64,000 nt of DNA, taken from Solobacterium sp. Its GTDB lineage: Bacteria > Bacillota_I > Bacilli_A > Erysipelotrichales > Erysipelotrichaceae. Each line of letters opens with the position of its first letter. Position 1 is the first letter of the stretch. Under the pieces are notes generated by a model. The model was not told the origin of the DNA. It saw only the letters and a program-made list of their open reading frames with translations, and searched no databases. Both the position numbers and the translations under genes were made by a program. Shown in pieces: positions 36,117-44,485 of the stretch. The stretch lies in NCBI GenBank assembly GCA_017404505.1, contig JAFRCE010000024.1, positions 186,001 through 250,000 of the forward strand, written 5' to 3'.

Positions 36117-37832
36117 ATGACGAGAAAAAGAAGAACGAAAAAAAGATATTTAAGCGCCAGGTTCCTCTGGCTGATACTGGTACTGGCATGCCTGGCATTC
36201 TTTATTACCTTTTTTGCCATGCCGATGTTTCCCAGGTTCTGGAGTTTTATCGTCCTGGCTGTGCTGCTGATCATTCTGTATCTGACGTATCAGCTGTCTT
36301 TCCGGTTTGACAGAAACAAGTTTGTAAAGGGTATTGATGTGGTTCTGTCTGCGGCAATGTTGATTGCCTCGGTTTTACTGCCGGTATATAAGAATAAGGT
36401 ATCTGATCTGTTCTCCACCTTCCAGGGAGGCGGTGCCCGCATCAATCTGTATGTGATGTCGGAGAATTACCGGAAGAAGCACAGTGATGACTTCCCGGAC
36501 AGTAAGGTATCAACCGATCTGAACGACTATAAAGACGCTGTCTATCTGACCTGTGCGGCCATGGACGGCATGAATGACAATTATGCGCTTGGTCAGTTAC
36601 ATGATGAGTTTGACAAACAGGTAACAATCAAGGACCAGGAGTCCGTCATGGATGCGGTCAAGGCATTGTACGGCAATACCGCCGATGTTTTGATTCTTTC
36701 CAACTCCTATGAATCCATGATCATGGAAGATGAGAGATTTGAATCCTTTAAGAAAGATGTTACTGTTCTTTCCTATTATGTAAGACCGGCAGAAAACAAT
36801 ATTGCTTTAAGTACCGCCAAGATCACGGAAGAACCGTTTGTTGTCTTCTTCGGCGGTAACGATGAAGAAGGTGATCTGTATCTCGAAGGTAAGACAGACG
36901 TTGATATGGTACTGGCAGTCAATCCGAATACCCATCAGATTGCCATGGTGTCCCTGCCAAGAGACTCCTATGTCTTCAATCCGGCATTGAGCGGCTATGA
37001 TAAACTGACGCATCTGGGCATGCACGGTATCCAGAATACACTGGATGGTCTGGGCAGATATCTTGGCTGCACAATTGAAAACTATGTATTACTGAACTTC
37101 CGTACTTACCGGAACATCATTGATGCGATCGGCGGTGTGGACGTCTATAACGAATATGAATTTGTCGCTCTGGACGATGAATATTTCCCGGAGGGAGAAA
37201 TTCATCTGGAAGGTGAATATGCCTTGATGTTCGTCAGAGAACGTTATGCATTGCCGGATGGCGACTTCGGCAGAAACTATCACCAGCAGCAGGTCATGCG
37301 TGCCATTATTGAAAAAGTGACCAGTCCGTCTGTGATCCTGCATTTTGACACACTTCTGGAATCCTTAAAGGGAACCTTCCTGACCAATATCACCAGTGAT
37401 TCCCTGTATGCCTTCTGCCGTAAGCAGCTGGAGGAGAACATTCACTGGAATATTGTCAATTATCATGTGCTTGGTGACGTGGACATGAACGAAGTGGCTA
37501 CCGCACCGGGACAGTTACTGTCAATCGTATATCCGTATACAACGCATGTGGACTTTGTGTCTGACGTCATTCAGAAGGTATTGAACGGCGAAGAAGTGGA
37601 ACAGGAAGAAATGCCGGAAGGCGACTATGATGACGAATTCTTCCAGACCTTCTTCGGCTATAATCCAAATGCGGAACCGGCAAATGAAGAGCCGGTTTAT
37701 GAAGAGCCGCAGACATATTCGCAAGAACCGCAGACAAATACGGAAGAACCAACAACACAGGATAATACTGTACAGGAACCTGCACAGGAGAACGGTCAGA
37801 CCGGCGAAGGTGACACATCCGGACAGGACTGA
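36117..37832 (+). CDS. LCP ligase with substrate-binding-protein-like lobe, second copy
   Basis: A 571-residue LCP-family protein built like the one at 11778: basic N-terminus, three helices within the first 105 residues, a lobe at about 110-235 (the VMDAVKALYGNTADVLILSN part looks like a solute-binding-protein segment), the LCP domain from about 238 (VSLPRDSYV, YDKLTHLGMHG, FVRERYALPDGDFGRNYHQQ) and an acidic Pro/Gln tail from about 500. It would ligate a glycopolymer to peptidoglycan. ATAGGATATACT precedes ATG 36117, giving an AGGA ribosome site. The dehydratase follows after 15 bases. Confidence 0.9.
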   Translation: MTRKRRTKKRYLSARFLWLILVLACLAFFITFFAMPMFPRFWSFIVLAVLLIILYLTYQLSFRFDRNKFVKGIDVVLSAAMLIASVLLPVYKNKVSDLFSTFQGGGARINLYVMSENYRKKHSDDFPDSKVSTDLNDYKDAVYLTCAAMDGMNDNYALGQLHDEFDKQVTIKDQESVMDAVKALYGNTADVLILSNSYESMIMEDERFESFKKDVTVLSYYVRPAENNIALSTAKITEEPFVVFFGGNDEEGDLYLEGKTDVDMVLAVNPNTHQIAMVSLPRDSYVFNPALSGYDKLTHLGMHGIQNTLDGLGRYLGCTIENYVLLNFRTYRNIIDAIGGVDVYNEYEFVALDDEYFPEGEIHLEGEYALMFVRERYALPDGDFGRNYHQQQVMRAIIEKVTSPSVILHFDTLLESLKGTFLTNITSDSLYAFCRKQLEENIHWNIVNYHVLGDVDMNEVATAPGQLLSIVYPYTTHVDFVSDVIQKVLNGEEVEQEEMPEGDYDDEFFQTFFGYNPNAEPANEEPVYEEPQTYSQEPQTNTEEPTTQDNTVQEPAQENGQTGEGDTSGQD

Positions 37833-37847
37833 TAGAATAATAGAGAA

Positions 37848-39740
37848 ATGAAGAACTTTTACCGTCAAATCAGCAGATACAGAGAGATCATCATGGCGTT
37901 TGTCGATACCGCCCTGGTGCTTCTTTCTTATATCGCTGCATACTATCTGAGAACCGATTTCGGAAGGCTGGCATATGAAGCGGATATGGCAGCTCTTTTC
38001 CGTTATATGCCGTTTACAATCGCGATCAATCTGATATCCATCCTGCTGTTCCGGATCAACAGATCGCTTTGGATGTATGTCTCCGTTGATGAGGTGCTGA
38101 GAGTTGTCATGGCGGTATTCACCGGCAACTTTGTCTGGTGGCTGATTGTCATGTTCGCACGTTTCCCCGGTTATATCAGAAGTACTCCGGTGATTGCGGC
38201 GATGCTGCAGCTGTTCGGCATGCTGGCGTTGCGTCTTCTTTACCGTAAGCTGCGTACCGATGCCCAGATCAACAAGCGTCATCACCGCGGTGTTATTCTC
38301 GGTGCCGGATCAGCCGGTGCGACTACTTTGCGAGAAATCACGTATTCCGATAAATATGACACAAAGATCGTTGGCTTTATCGATAAGGACAAACGCAAAC
38401 TCAACAAAACACTGAATGGTGTCACTGTCCTGGGTACGGATGATGATCTGGAAGAAATCGTTCAAAAGTATGATGTTGACAGTGCGTTTATTGCCATCAA
38501 GAATATTTCCCGGGCAGAACTGAAAGATCTGATCGAGAAATGCCGTGATCTGCATCTGAAGACACGTATCATTTCTTTTGAACTGCATGACAATCCCAAT
38601 GCGGCAGCCACTGCTTCCGTACGTAACGTCAATATGGATGACCTTCTCGGCAGGGGTGAACTGAATCTGGATAACAGCCAGATCGGCGCCTATCTGACCG
38701 GCAAGACCATTATGGTAACCGGTGCCGGCGGATCGATTGGTTCCGAACTTGTCCGTCAGATCATGGAATATACGCCAAGCTGTCTGGTACTGGTGGATAT
38801 CTATGAAAATACGATGTATGACCTGCAGCAGGAAATCAATATTGCCAGACGTACCGGCAAAGATCAGCAGGAAACGGAAATTATCTGTCTGATCGGATCG
38901 GTTCGTGACAAACAGAGAATGAATGAGATCTTTGAGAAATACCGGCCGAATGTCGTCTTCCATGCGGCAGCTCACAAACATGTGCCACTGGTCGAAGATT
39001 CACCATATGAAGCAATTAAGAACAATGTCTTCGGCACCAAGAATGTTATTGACTGCTGCATTGCCAACGGAGCAGAGAAACTGGTATTGATCTCGACAGA
39101 CAAAGCGGTCCGTACGACCAACGTCATGGGCGCTACCAAGCGCATGTGTGAACTGCTCGTCGAAGGATATAAGCATAACGGTGTGACCAAGCTTTGCGCG
39201 GTTCGTTTCGGTAATGTATTAGGATCACATGGTTCTGTCATTCCGTTATTTGAAAAGCAGATTGAAAACGGCGGACCGGTTACCGTAACCGACCCGAATA
39301 TCATCCGTTACTTCATGACCATCCCGGAAGCTGCCCAGCTGGTATTGCAGGCGGGTGCCTTCGCGGAAACCGGAGAAATCTTTATTCTCGATATGGGCAA
39401 GCCGGTCAAGATCGCCGATCTGGCCAGAAATCTGATCCAGTTATCGGGTCTGATTCCCGATGTGGATATCGAAATCAAATATACCGGCTTAAGACCGGGT
39501 GAAAAACTCTATGAGGAATTGCTGATCGATCCGAAGACCTGCAATAAGACGCAGAACAATCTGATCTATATTGCCGAACCGGAAGAAATCGTGACGGAAG
39601 ATATCGTTGAAAGACTGCTGAAGAAACTGAAGTCCATACTTGTTTCCGAGAATGTCAACAATCAGGAGATCATTAACATGATCACGGAAATCGACCGGAA
39701 CATCGAAAACACACGAAGCATTCACAGAATACTGAACTAG
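37848..39740 (+). CDS. Membrane UDP-HexNAc 4,6-dehydratase (CapD/WbpM/PglF family)
   Basis: A 630-residue protein: four helices in the first 115 residues, a first Rossmann fold ([17 protein letters not shown] near 145) and a catalytic second one ([19 protein letters not shown] near 285). [17 protein letters not shown] near 416 has the Met in place of the usual SDR Tyr that characterises this family; ALKNNVFGT- and [16 protein letters not shown] blocks are present. It makes a UDP-4-keto-6-deoxy-HexNAc for amino sugars such as bacillosamine, fucosamine or quinovosamine. It could serve either flanking locus. A terminator follows directly. Confidence 0.9.
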   Translation: MKNFYRQISRYREIIMAFVDTALVLLSYIAAYYLRTDFGRLAYEADMAALFRYMPFTIAINLISILLFRINRSLWMYVSVDEVLRVVMAVFTGNFVWWLIVMFARFPGYIRSTPVIAAMLQLFGMLALRLLYRKLRTDAQINKRHHRGVILGAGSAGATTLREITYSDKYDTKIVGFIDKDKRKLNKTLNGVTVLGTDDDLEEIVQKYDVDSAFIAIKNISRAELKDLIEKCRDLHLKTRIISFELHDNPNAAATASVRNVNMDDLLGRGELNLDNSQIGAYLTGKTIMVTGAGGSIGSELVRQIMEYTPSCLVLVDIYENTMYDLQQEINIARRTGKDQQETEIICLIGSVRDKQRMNEIFEKYRPNVVFHAAAHKHVPLVEDSPYEAIKNNVFGTKNVIDCCIANGAEKLVLISTDKAVRTTNVMGATKRMCELLVEGYKHNGVTKLCAVRFGNVLGSHGSVIPLFEKQIENGGPVTVTDPNIIRYFMTIPEAAQLVLQAGAFAETGEIFILDMGKPVKIADLARNLIQLSGLIPDVDIEIKYTGLRPGEKLYEELLIDPKTCNKTQNNLIYIAEPEEIVTEDIVERLLKKLKSILVSENVNNQEIINMITEIDRNIENTRSIHRILN

Positions 39741-39768
39741 AACCGGGCTGAAAAAGTCCGGTTCTTTT
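39740..39768 (+). terminator. Intrinsic terminator after the 4,6-dehydratase
   Basis: GAACCGG (39740-39746) pairs with CCGGTTC (39758-39764), followed by TTTT. It separates the polysaccharide block from the rpmG-secE-nusG operon. Confidence 0.78.
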
Positions 39769-39834
39769 AAAAATGTTTGCATGTTTATTGGGGTATGTGT
39801 TACTGTTATTAGGCATTTAAAGGATTTTTTTGTA

Positions 39835-39987
39835 ATGGCAAAAGATGACAAAGTGATTCTGGCGTGCGAAATCTGTTTATCCAGAAATTACACGACGCAC
39901 AGATCCAAAACGAAAAAAGAGAGACTGGAGTTAAAGAAGTTTTGTCCCAAATGCGGCAAGATGACACTCCATAAGGAAACGAAGTAA
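39835..39987 (+). CDS. rpmG: Ribosomal protein L33 (zinc-binding form)
   Basis: A 50-residue ribosomal protein. [17 protein letters not shown] and CPKCGK give two Cys pairs, the zinc-binding (C+) form of L33 found in the 50S subunit. I started at ATG 39835, behind AAAGGA, because L33 begins MAKDDK or similar; a longer in-frame reading from 39781 has no homology. It stands directly before secE and nusG, the order common in Firmicutes. Nothing clearly recognisable lies in the 70 bases upstream except weak promoter-like sequence. Confidence 0.95.
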   Translation: MAKDDKVILACEICLSRNYTTHRSKTKKERLELKKFCPKCGKMTLHKETK

Positions 39988-40000
39988 GGAGGTTTCCAAC

Positions 40001-40237
40001 ATGGCTGATAACAAGAAAACAACAAAACCGGAAAAAGACCATTGGTTAACGATCGATGGTATCAGAAAAGAAGCGAAGCGTGTCCGCTGGCCTAAGTGGA
40101 AGAGTGAAGGCAATACACCCGGCATTGGTCAGAACCTGGCTGAAGTGCTTGGCTTTACCGGCTTCTTCGCAGCATTCTTTGTATTCTGTGATTTCATCAT
40201 CACATTCTTACTGAAGTTTATCGGTATTGGAGCGTAA
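40001..40237 (+). CDS. secE: Preprotein translocase subunit SecE
   Basis: A 78-residue single-span protein of the SecYEG channel. It has a charged cytoplasmic N-terminus with IRKEAKRVRWPKW, the amphipathic SecE signature, and one C-terminal membrane helix (FTGFFAAFFVFCDFIITFLL). A near-perfect AAGGAGG precedes ATG 40001. It sits between rpmG and nusG as in most Firmicutes. Confidence 0.95.
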   Translation: MADNKKTTKPEKDHWLTIDGIRKEAKRVRWPKWKSEGNTPGIGQNLAEVLGFTGFFAAFFVFCDFIITFLLKFIGIGA

Positions 40238-40242
40238 GGAAT

Positions 40243-40824
40243 ATGGCAGAAGAGAAAATCAACCCGATCATCGACGATGAACATGAAAAAAGATGGTATG
40301 TAGTTAATACCTATTCCGGACATGAGAACAGAGTCAAGGACAATCTGGAAAAGCGTCTTGAAACCATGGGTATTCAGGAACAGCTGTTCAGAATTCTGGT
40401 TGCGGAAGAACCGGAAATCGAAATCAAAAACGGCAAACAGGTCGAAAAGATGAAGAACATGTTCCCGGGCTATGTCTTCGTAGAAATGAAGATGACAGAC
40501 GAAGCATGGTACGTTGTCCGTAACACACCTGGTGTCACAGGCTTTATCGGATCCTCCGGCGGCGGCGCCAAGCCGTTCCCGGTATCTCCGGACGAGATGG
40601 AATCCATCTTAAGAAGAATGGGTCAGTCTGATAAGAAAGTGGTCGTCGACTTCCAGGTCGGCGATACGGTAAGAATCCTGACCGGACCGTTCTCCGGTAT
40701 GGAAGGAACCGTATCCACGATGAACGATCAGACCCAGACAGCCAATGTTTTAACCATGCTGTTTGGCCGTGAAACACCGACGGATATCGCCTACAACGAC
40801 CTGCAGAAAGTTACAGAAGAATAA
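40243..40824 (+). CDS. nusG: Transcription termination/antitermination factor NusG
   Basis: A 193-residue factor that binds RNA polymerase. The NGN domain starts with KRWYVVNTYSGHENRVKDNLEKR and contains FPGYVFVEMKMTDEAWYVVRNTPGVTGFIG; the KOW domain is FQVGDTVRILTGPFSGMEGTV. Length and domain order are normal. It starts five bases after secE. A terminator follows, so the usual rplK-rplA continuation is not attached here. Confidence 0.97.
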   Translation: MAEEKINPIIDDEHEKRWYVVNTYSGHENRVKDNLEKRLETMGIQEQLFRILVAEEPEIEIKNGKQVEKMKNMFPGYVFVEMKMTDEAWYVVRNTPGVTGFIGSSGGGAKPFPVSPDEMESILRRMGQSDKKVVVDFQVGDTVRILTGPFSGMEGTVSTMNDQTQTANVLTMLFGRETPTDIAYNDLQKVTEE

Positions 40825-40850
40825 GTCTCATTTTTAATGAGGCTTTTTTT
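40825..40850 (+). terminator. Intrinsic terminator after nusG
   Basis: GTCTCAT and ATGAGGC form a 7-base stem with one G-T wobble around a TTTTA loop, followed by seven T residues. It ends the rpmG-secE-nusG transcript. Confidence 0.88.
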
Positions 40851-40891
40851 GCCATAAGGGGAAATTGATACAACAGGAGGGGATTTCAAGC

Positions 40892-43474
40892 ATGAAGAAA
40901 CTGATAACTGCATTGATGGCTCTGACAATGATTACCCAGAGTTCCTTGCTTGTATTTGCGGAAAACGAAGAAACACCTGCGGATACACCTCAGGAAACGG
41001 AAGAAATCGCTGTCTCAGAAGATAATGAGATGCTCGATCTGCTGAAGCAGGTGATCAATGAGATCCGAAAAGACAATGAGCTTGCGGAATGTGTTTTTGA
41101 CGAAAAACTCGGGCAGCTCATGGAAGAGAAGAAAGAAGACCTTGAAGCTCTGAAAGAAGAATATACGCTCATCAAGGAAGAGACAGAGGAGTATACTTCC
41201 GAGAAACTGAAAGAGTTATTCAAAGAGTCAGAATGGATCCTTTCCGAAGATCTGAAACAGGATATCGGTCTGTACGTTGATGTCAATGAGGAAGGCACAT
41301 ATGTCATTTACGTGCTCCTTCCAAAACAGACGGAAACAGAAAAAGAAGAAAGGAAGGAAGACGCTGAAGCAACGGTTCTGGAAACAGAACTCCTGACAGC
41401 GGAAGAAGGCCTTGAAAAAACTGTCGAAGAGCCAAAAGAGACAGAAGAACTGAAAGAGGCGGAAGAAAAACCGGCTGAAGAAAAAGTGACAGTTGAAACA
41501 GAAGAAGCGGAAGAGGAGAAAGAAGTTCCGCAGGTGATGATGAGAACTGCTTTCTTTACCCAGTCTGTTACCGGTTTCTCTTCAACACCGCAGGGAATGA
41601 TCTATGTCGATCCGCTGACAAGCACAGTTGTCAGGGGTCAGAAGAAAATCGACGGTTACTGGTATTACTTTGATGAAACAACCGGTGTCATGATCACCGG
41701 CTGGAAGGATATTCCTTCCCAGAACAAGACGGTCTATTATGACGCGAACGGCCATATGCTGTATGGCATGCAGGTCATTGACGGTCAGACATACTTCCTC
41801 GACAGAGCCAACAGCGGCGGCGTCATCAAAGGCCAGATCAAGAAAGACGGCTACTGGTATTACTTCGACGATGAGACCGGTGCGATGATCACCGGCTGGA
41901 AAGAAATCACCTACCAGAACAAAATGGTCTATTATGACCGATACGGTCATATGCTGTATGGCATGCAGGTCATTGACGGCAGGACATACTTCCTTGATCG
42001 TGCCAGCAGCGGCGGCGTCATCAAAGGCCAGAAGAATATGAATGGCTACTGGTACTATTTCGACGATATTACCGGCGCGATGATCACCGGCTGGAAGGAT
42101 ATTCCTTCCCAGCATAAGACCGTTTATTATGACGAAAACGGCCATATGCTGTATGGCATGCAGGAAATTGACGGTAAGATATATTTCCTCGACCGTGCCA
42201 ACAGCGGCGGTGTCATCAAAGGTCAGCTGAAGAAAGATGGCTACTGGTATTACTTCGACGATGAGACGGGTGCGATGATCACCGGCTGGAAGGAGATACC
42301 TTCCCAGCATAAGACCGTTTACTATGACGAAAACGGCCATATGCTGTATGACATGCAGGTCATTGACGGCAAGACATACTTCCTGGACAGAGCCAACAGC
42401 GGTGGAGTCATCAAAGGCCAGATCAAGAAAGACGGCTACTGGTATTACTTCGATGATGAGACGGGTGCGATGATCACCGGCTGGAAAGATATCCCGTCTC
42501 AGAAAAAGCGTGTTTATTACAATGAATATGGTCATATGCTGTATGGCGAACAGAAGATCGACGGCTATACCTATTATCTTCTGCCGGGTACCGGTGCCAT
42601 GCAGACGGGATGGGCAACCATCGCTGTCGCGCGAAAGACAGTATATCTCGACGAAAACGGCCACATGCTGTATGGCGATCACTATGTGGACGGTGTATTG
42701 TATCATTTTGACAGTAAAACAGGAGCAGTGATGGATTCATTCCAGGAAATCAAGGACGCAAACGGAAACTGGATCAAAGTCTATTATGACAATGGCCAGA
42801 TCATGAAGCATGGCTTCAAACTGAACCAGACATATTATCAGGTGGACGAAAGCACCGGCGCGATCATTCATGAACAGCCGCTGTTCTCGGATGCCATTTA
42901 TATGGAAGGCATTGATATCAGTGAACATAACGGTAATATTGACCTGACACAGTATCAGAATGGCTTTGTCATTATCCGTATCGGTTACTGGACTGTTCCG
43001 GATAAAAAAGCGATCCGCAATATGGACCTCTGTGACAAATATAATATTCCTTATGGTGTTTATCTGTATGACTACACGACAGATCCGGAAGGTGCGGAAG
43101 AAGAAGCTGACTTCACACTAAGAATGATTGCCGGCAGAAATGTCCGCTGCGGTGTCTGGTTTGATATGGAAGATGACGGCTGGCGGGCAAGAAACGGCGT
43201 CGCGCCGGATCATCCGAATATTTCCAAATTATGTCAGGCTTACTGCCGGAAGATCGAAGCGGCAGGATATCATGTTGGTATCTACGCTTCTTACAGCTGG
43301 TTTGAAAACTATATTACCGGCTGTGACCGCTGGGATAAATGGGTAGCTCACTGGGGCAGCAATAACGGCAACTGGAATATCAATCTGTCGGATTATGCGC
43401 CGATGCATCAGTTTACCAGCCAGCCGCTTGACAGAAATGTCATGTATGTCGATCCGGAGTATTTCAGTAAATAA
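40892..43474 (+). CDS. Secreted GH25 muramidase with cell-wall-binding repeats
   Basis: An 860-residue secreted peptidoglycan hydrolase. A signal peptide covers 1-23 (cleavage after VFA), then a Glu/Lys-rich, coiled-coil-prone region to about 220. Five units of about 65 residues plus partial ones fill about 250-610; each has GYWYYFDDETGAMITGW, then YYDENGHMLYG and DRANSGGVIKGQ, the choline/glucan-binding type of wall repeat. A GH25 lysozyme domain covers about 670-860 (MEGIDISEHNG, GVWFDMEDDGW with the catalytic Asp-x-Glu, MHQFTS). I started at ATG 40892, behind AGGAGGGG. It may remodel the wall or act on competitors. Confidence 0.93.
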   Translation: MKKLITALMALTMITQSSLLVFAENEETPADTPQETEEIAVSEDNEMLDLLKQVINEIRKDNELAECVFDEKLGQLMEEKKEDLEALKEEYTLIKEETEEYTSEKLKELFKESEWILSEDLKQDIGLYVDVNEEGTYVIYVLLPKQTETEKEERKEDAEATVLETELLTAEEGLEKTVEEPKETEELKEAEEKPAEEKVTVETEEAEEEKEVPQVMMRTAFFTQSVTGFSSTPQGMIYVDPLTSTVVRGQKKIDGYWYYFDETTGVMITGWKDIPSQNKTVYYDANGHMLYGMQVIDGQTYFLDRANSGGVIKGQIKKDGYWYYFDDETGAMITGWKEITYQNKMVYYDRYGHMLYGMQVIDGRTYFLDRASSGGVIKGQKNMNGYWYYFDDITGAMITGWKDIPSQHKTVYYDENGHMLYGMQEIDGKIYFLDRANSGGVIKGQLKKDGYWYYFDDETGAMITGWKEIPSQHKTVYYDENGHMLYDMQVIDGKTYFLDRANSGGVIKGQIKKDGYWYYFDDETGAMITGWKDIPSQKKRVYYNEYGHMLYGEQKIDGYTYYLLPGTGAMQTGWATIAVARKTVYLDENGHMLYGDHYVDGVLYHFDSKTGAVMDSFQEIKDANGNWIKVYYDNGQIMKHGFKLNQTYYQVDESTGAIIHEQPLFSDAIYMEGIDISEHNGNIDLTQYQNGFVIIRIGYWTVPDKKAIRNMDLCDKYNIPYGVYLYDYTTDPEGAEEEADFTLRMIAGRNVRCGVWFDMEDDGWRARNGVAPDHPNISKLCQAYCRKIEAAGYHVGIYASYSWFENYITGCDRWDKWVAHWGSNNGNWNINLSDYAPMHQFTSQPLDRNVMYVDPEYFSK
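41646..42629 (+). repeat. Five tandem 195-base coding repeats plus partial unit
   Basis: Within the muramidase gene a unit of 195 bases (65 codons) recurs, with the GYWYYFD codons at about 41655, 41850, 42045, 42240 and 42435. Long stretches are nearly identical at the DNA level, so unit number may vary between strains and short-read assembly may collapse it. Confidence 0.85.
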
Positions 43475-43498
43475 ACTTTAAAAGAGAATTAAGAGTTG

Positions 43499-43539
43499 AA
43501 TATACCACATTCTTTTCCGGAAGAATGTGGTATATTTTC
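43499..43539 (+). terminator. Long perfect hairpin terminator after the muramidase
   Basis: AATATACCACATTCTT (43499-43514) and AAGAATGTGGTATATT (43521-43536) make a perfect 16-base stem with a 6-base loop (TTCCGG), ending in TTTTC. The start codon of the Dlt-like operon lies only four bases past the T run. The 3' arm also holds an extended -10 sequence. Confidence 0.78.
43528..43536 (+). promoter_or_regulatory. Candidate extended -10 promoter inside the terminator hairpin
   Basis: TGG-TATATT in the 3' arm of the hairpin fits the TGn extended -10 form. Initiation about seven bases downstream would fall at 43543-43544, on the A of the next gene's ATG, giving a leaderless message. No -35 is evident. 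Confidence 0.35.
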
Positions 43540-43543
43540 ATAG

Positions 43544-44485
43544 ATGGAATATCAAAAGACGACAGGAAGCATCACGAACCAAAAGAAATATGGCAACTTT
43601 GGCAGAGTCGTATTGTTTGCGGCAATCGCTGCCGTTTTGATTATGGTTTCTTCGTTCTTCTTCCATGGTTATACAGAACATGGCTATCAATATAAAGATG
43701 TGCGGGTCAAACAGGACGAACTGATCTATCTGGATGATCCGAAAGAAGTTCTCTTTTTCGGAGACAGTATTGCCTGGGCTGCGTATCGTCCGAAAATATT
43801 CTGGGAAACAAACGGCATTCCCTCATATAACTGTGCGACCAGCGGCCAGTGGCTGGGAGACGGAAGGGTTATTCTGAGTAATGTCATTGAGAAGCAGACA
43901 CCGATCATTGCCGTCTGGGACGCCAATTCCATTTATACCAATATCAGTCGGGCAAAGTATTACCTGGCAAAGTATGTATCTGTCTTCCATTACCATTTTG
44001 CCTATCTTTCAAAGAGTTATCCGCGTGAGAAAGATGCTCTCAGAGGTTTTAACAGCAGTGATGCTGTAAATCCTTATACAGGCACACCGGATTATATGTA
44101 TGACATGCCATTACAGCCATTTACTTCGCTTGCCGAAGAGAAACTGGAAGAGATCTATCAGATCTGCAAGGATCACCATATTACTCTGGTGATGACCTGC
44201 TCGCCGAATCCGTATGCCTGGAATATGGGCAGACATAAGGCCGTACAGGAGTGGTGTGACAGCCATGGTGTGGAATTCGTTGATTACAATCTGATGCTCG
44301 ATGAAATAGGCATTGACTGGAATACCGACACCAGAGACGGCGGAGAACACTTGAACAACAGCGGATCTTACAAAGTATGCATTCATCTCAGTAAGTATCT
44401 GAAAGAAAAGTTTAATATGAACGACTTTCGGAACAATCCTTATTTCCGAGATTGGAATAAAGAATACGGAGGTGGCAAGTCATGA
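43544..44485 (+). CDS. Membrane-anchored SGNH hydrolase-like protein (DltD-like role)
   Basis: A 313-residue protein with one N-terminal membrane segment (about 21-42) and an extracytoplasmic SGNH/GDSL-like domain. FFGDSIAWAAYRP near 69 provides the Gly-Asp-Ser nucleophile block and DGGEHLNNSGSYKVC near 270 the acid/His block. It is not a typical DltD (shorter, different spacing), but it precedes an MBOAT gene with an ATGA overlap, as SGNH-MBOAT pairs do when moving acyl groups onto surface glycans. No ribosome-binding site precedes ATG 43544; the next in-frame Met lies inside the membrane segment, so this start is the only sensible one. Confidence 0.82.
   Translation: MEYQKTTGSITNQKKYGNFGRVVLFAAIAAVLIMVSSFFFHGYTEHGYQYKDVRVKQDELIYLDDPKEVLFFGDSIAWAAYRPKIFWETNGIPSYNCATSGQWLGDGRVILSNVIEKQTPIIAVWDANSIYTNISRAKYYLAKYVSVFHYHFAYLSKSYPREKDALRGFNSSDAVNPYTGTPDYMYDMPLQPFTSLAEEKLEEIYQICKDHHITLVMTCSPNPYAWNMGRHKAVQEWCDSHGVEFVDYNLMLDEIGIDWNTDTRDGGEHLNNSGSYKVCIHLSKYLKEKFNMNDFRNNPYFRDWNKEYGGGKS

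Noticed and set aside
41646..42629. Possible CRISPR-like array because of regular spacing
   Set aside because: The repeats are 195 bases, in frame and translated into wall-binding modules; there are no spacers.
41582..42706. Long open frame on - opposite the muramidase repeats (374 codons)
   Set aside because: It is an echo of the 195-base coding repeats; the forward frame has signal peptide, wall repeats and GH25 domain.
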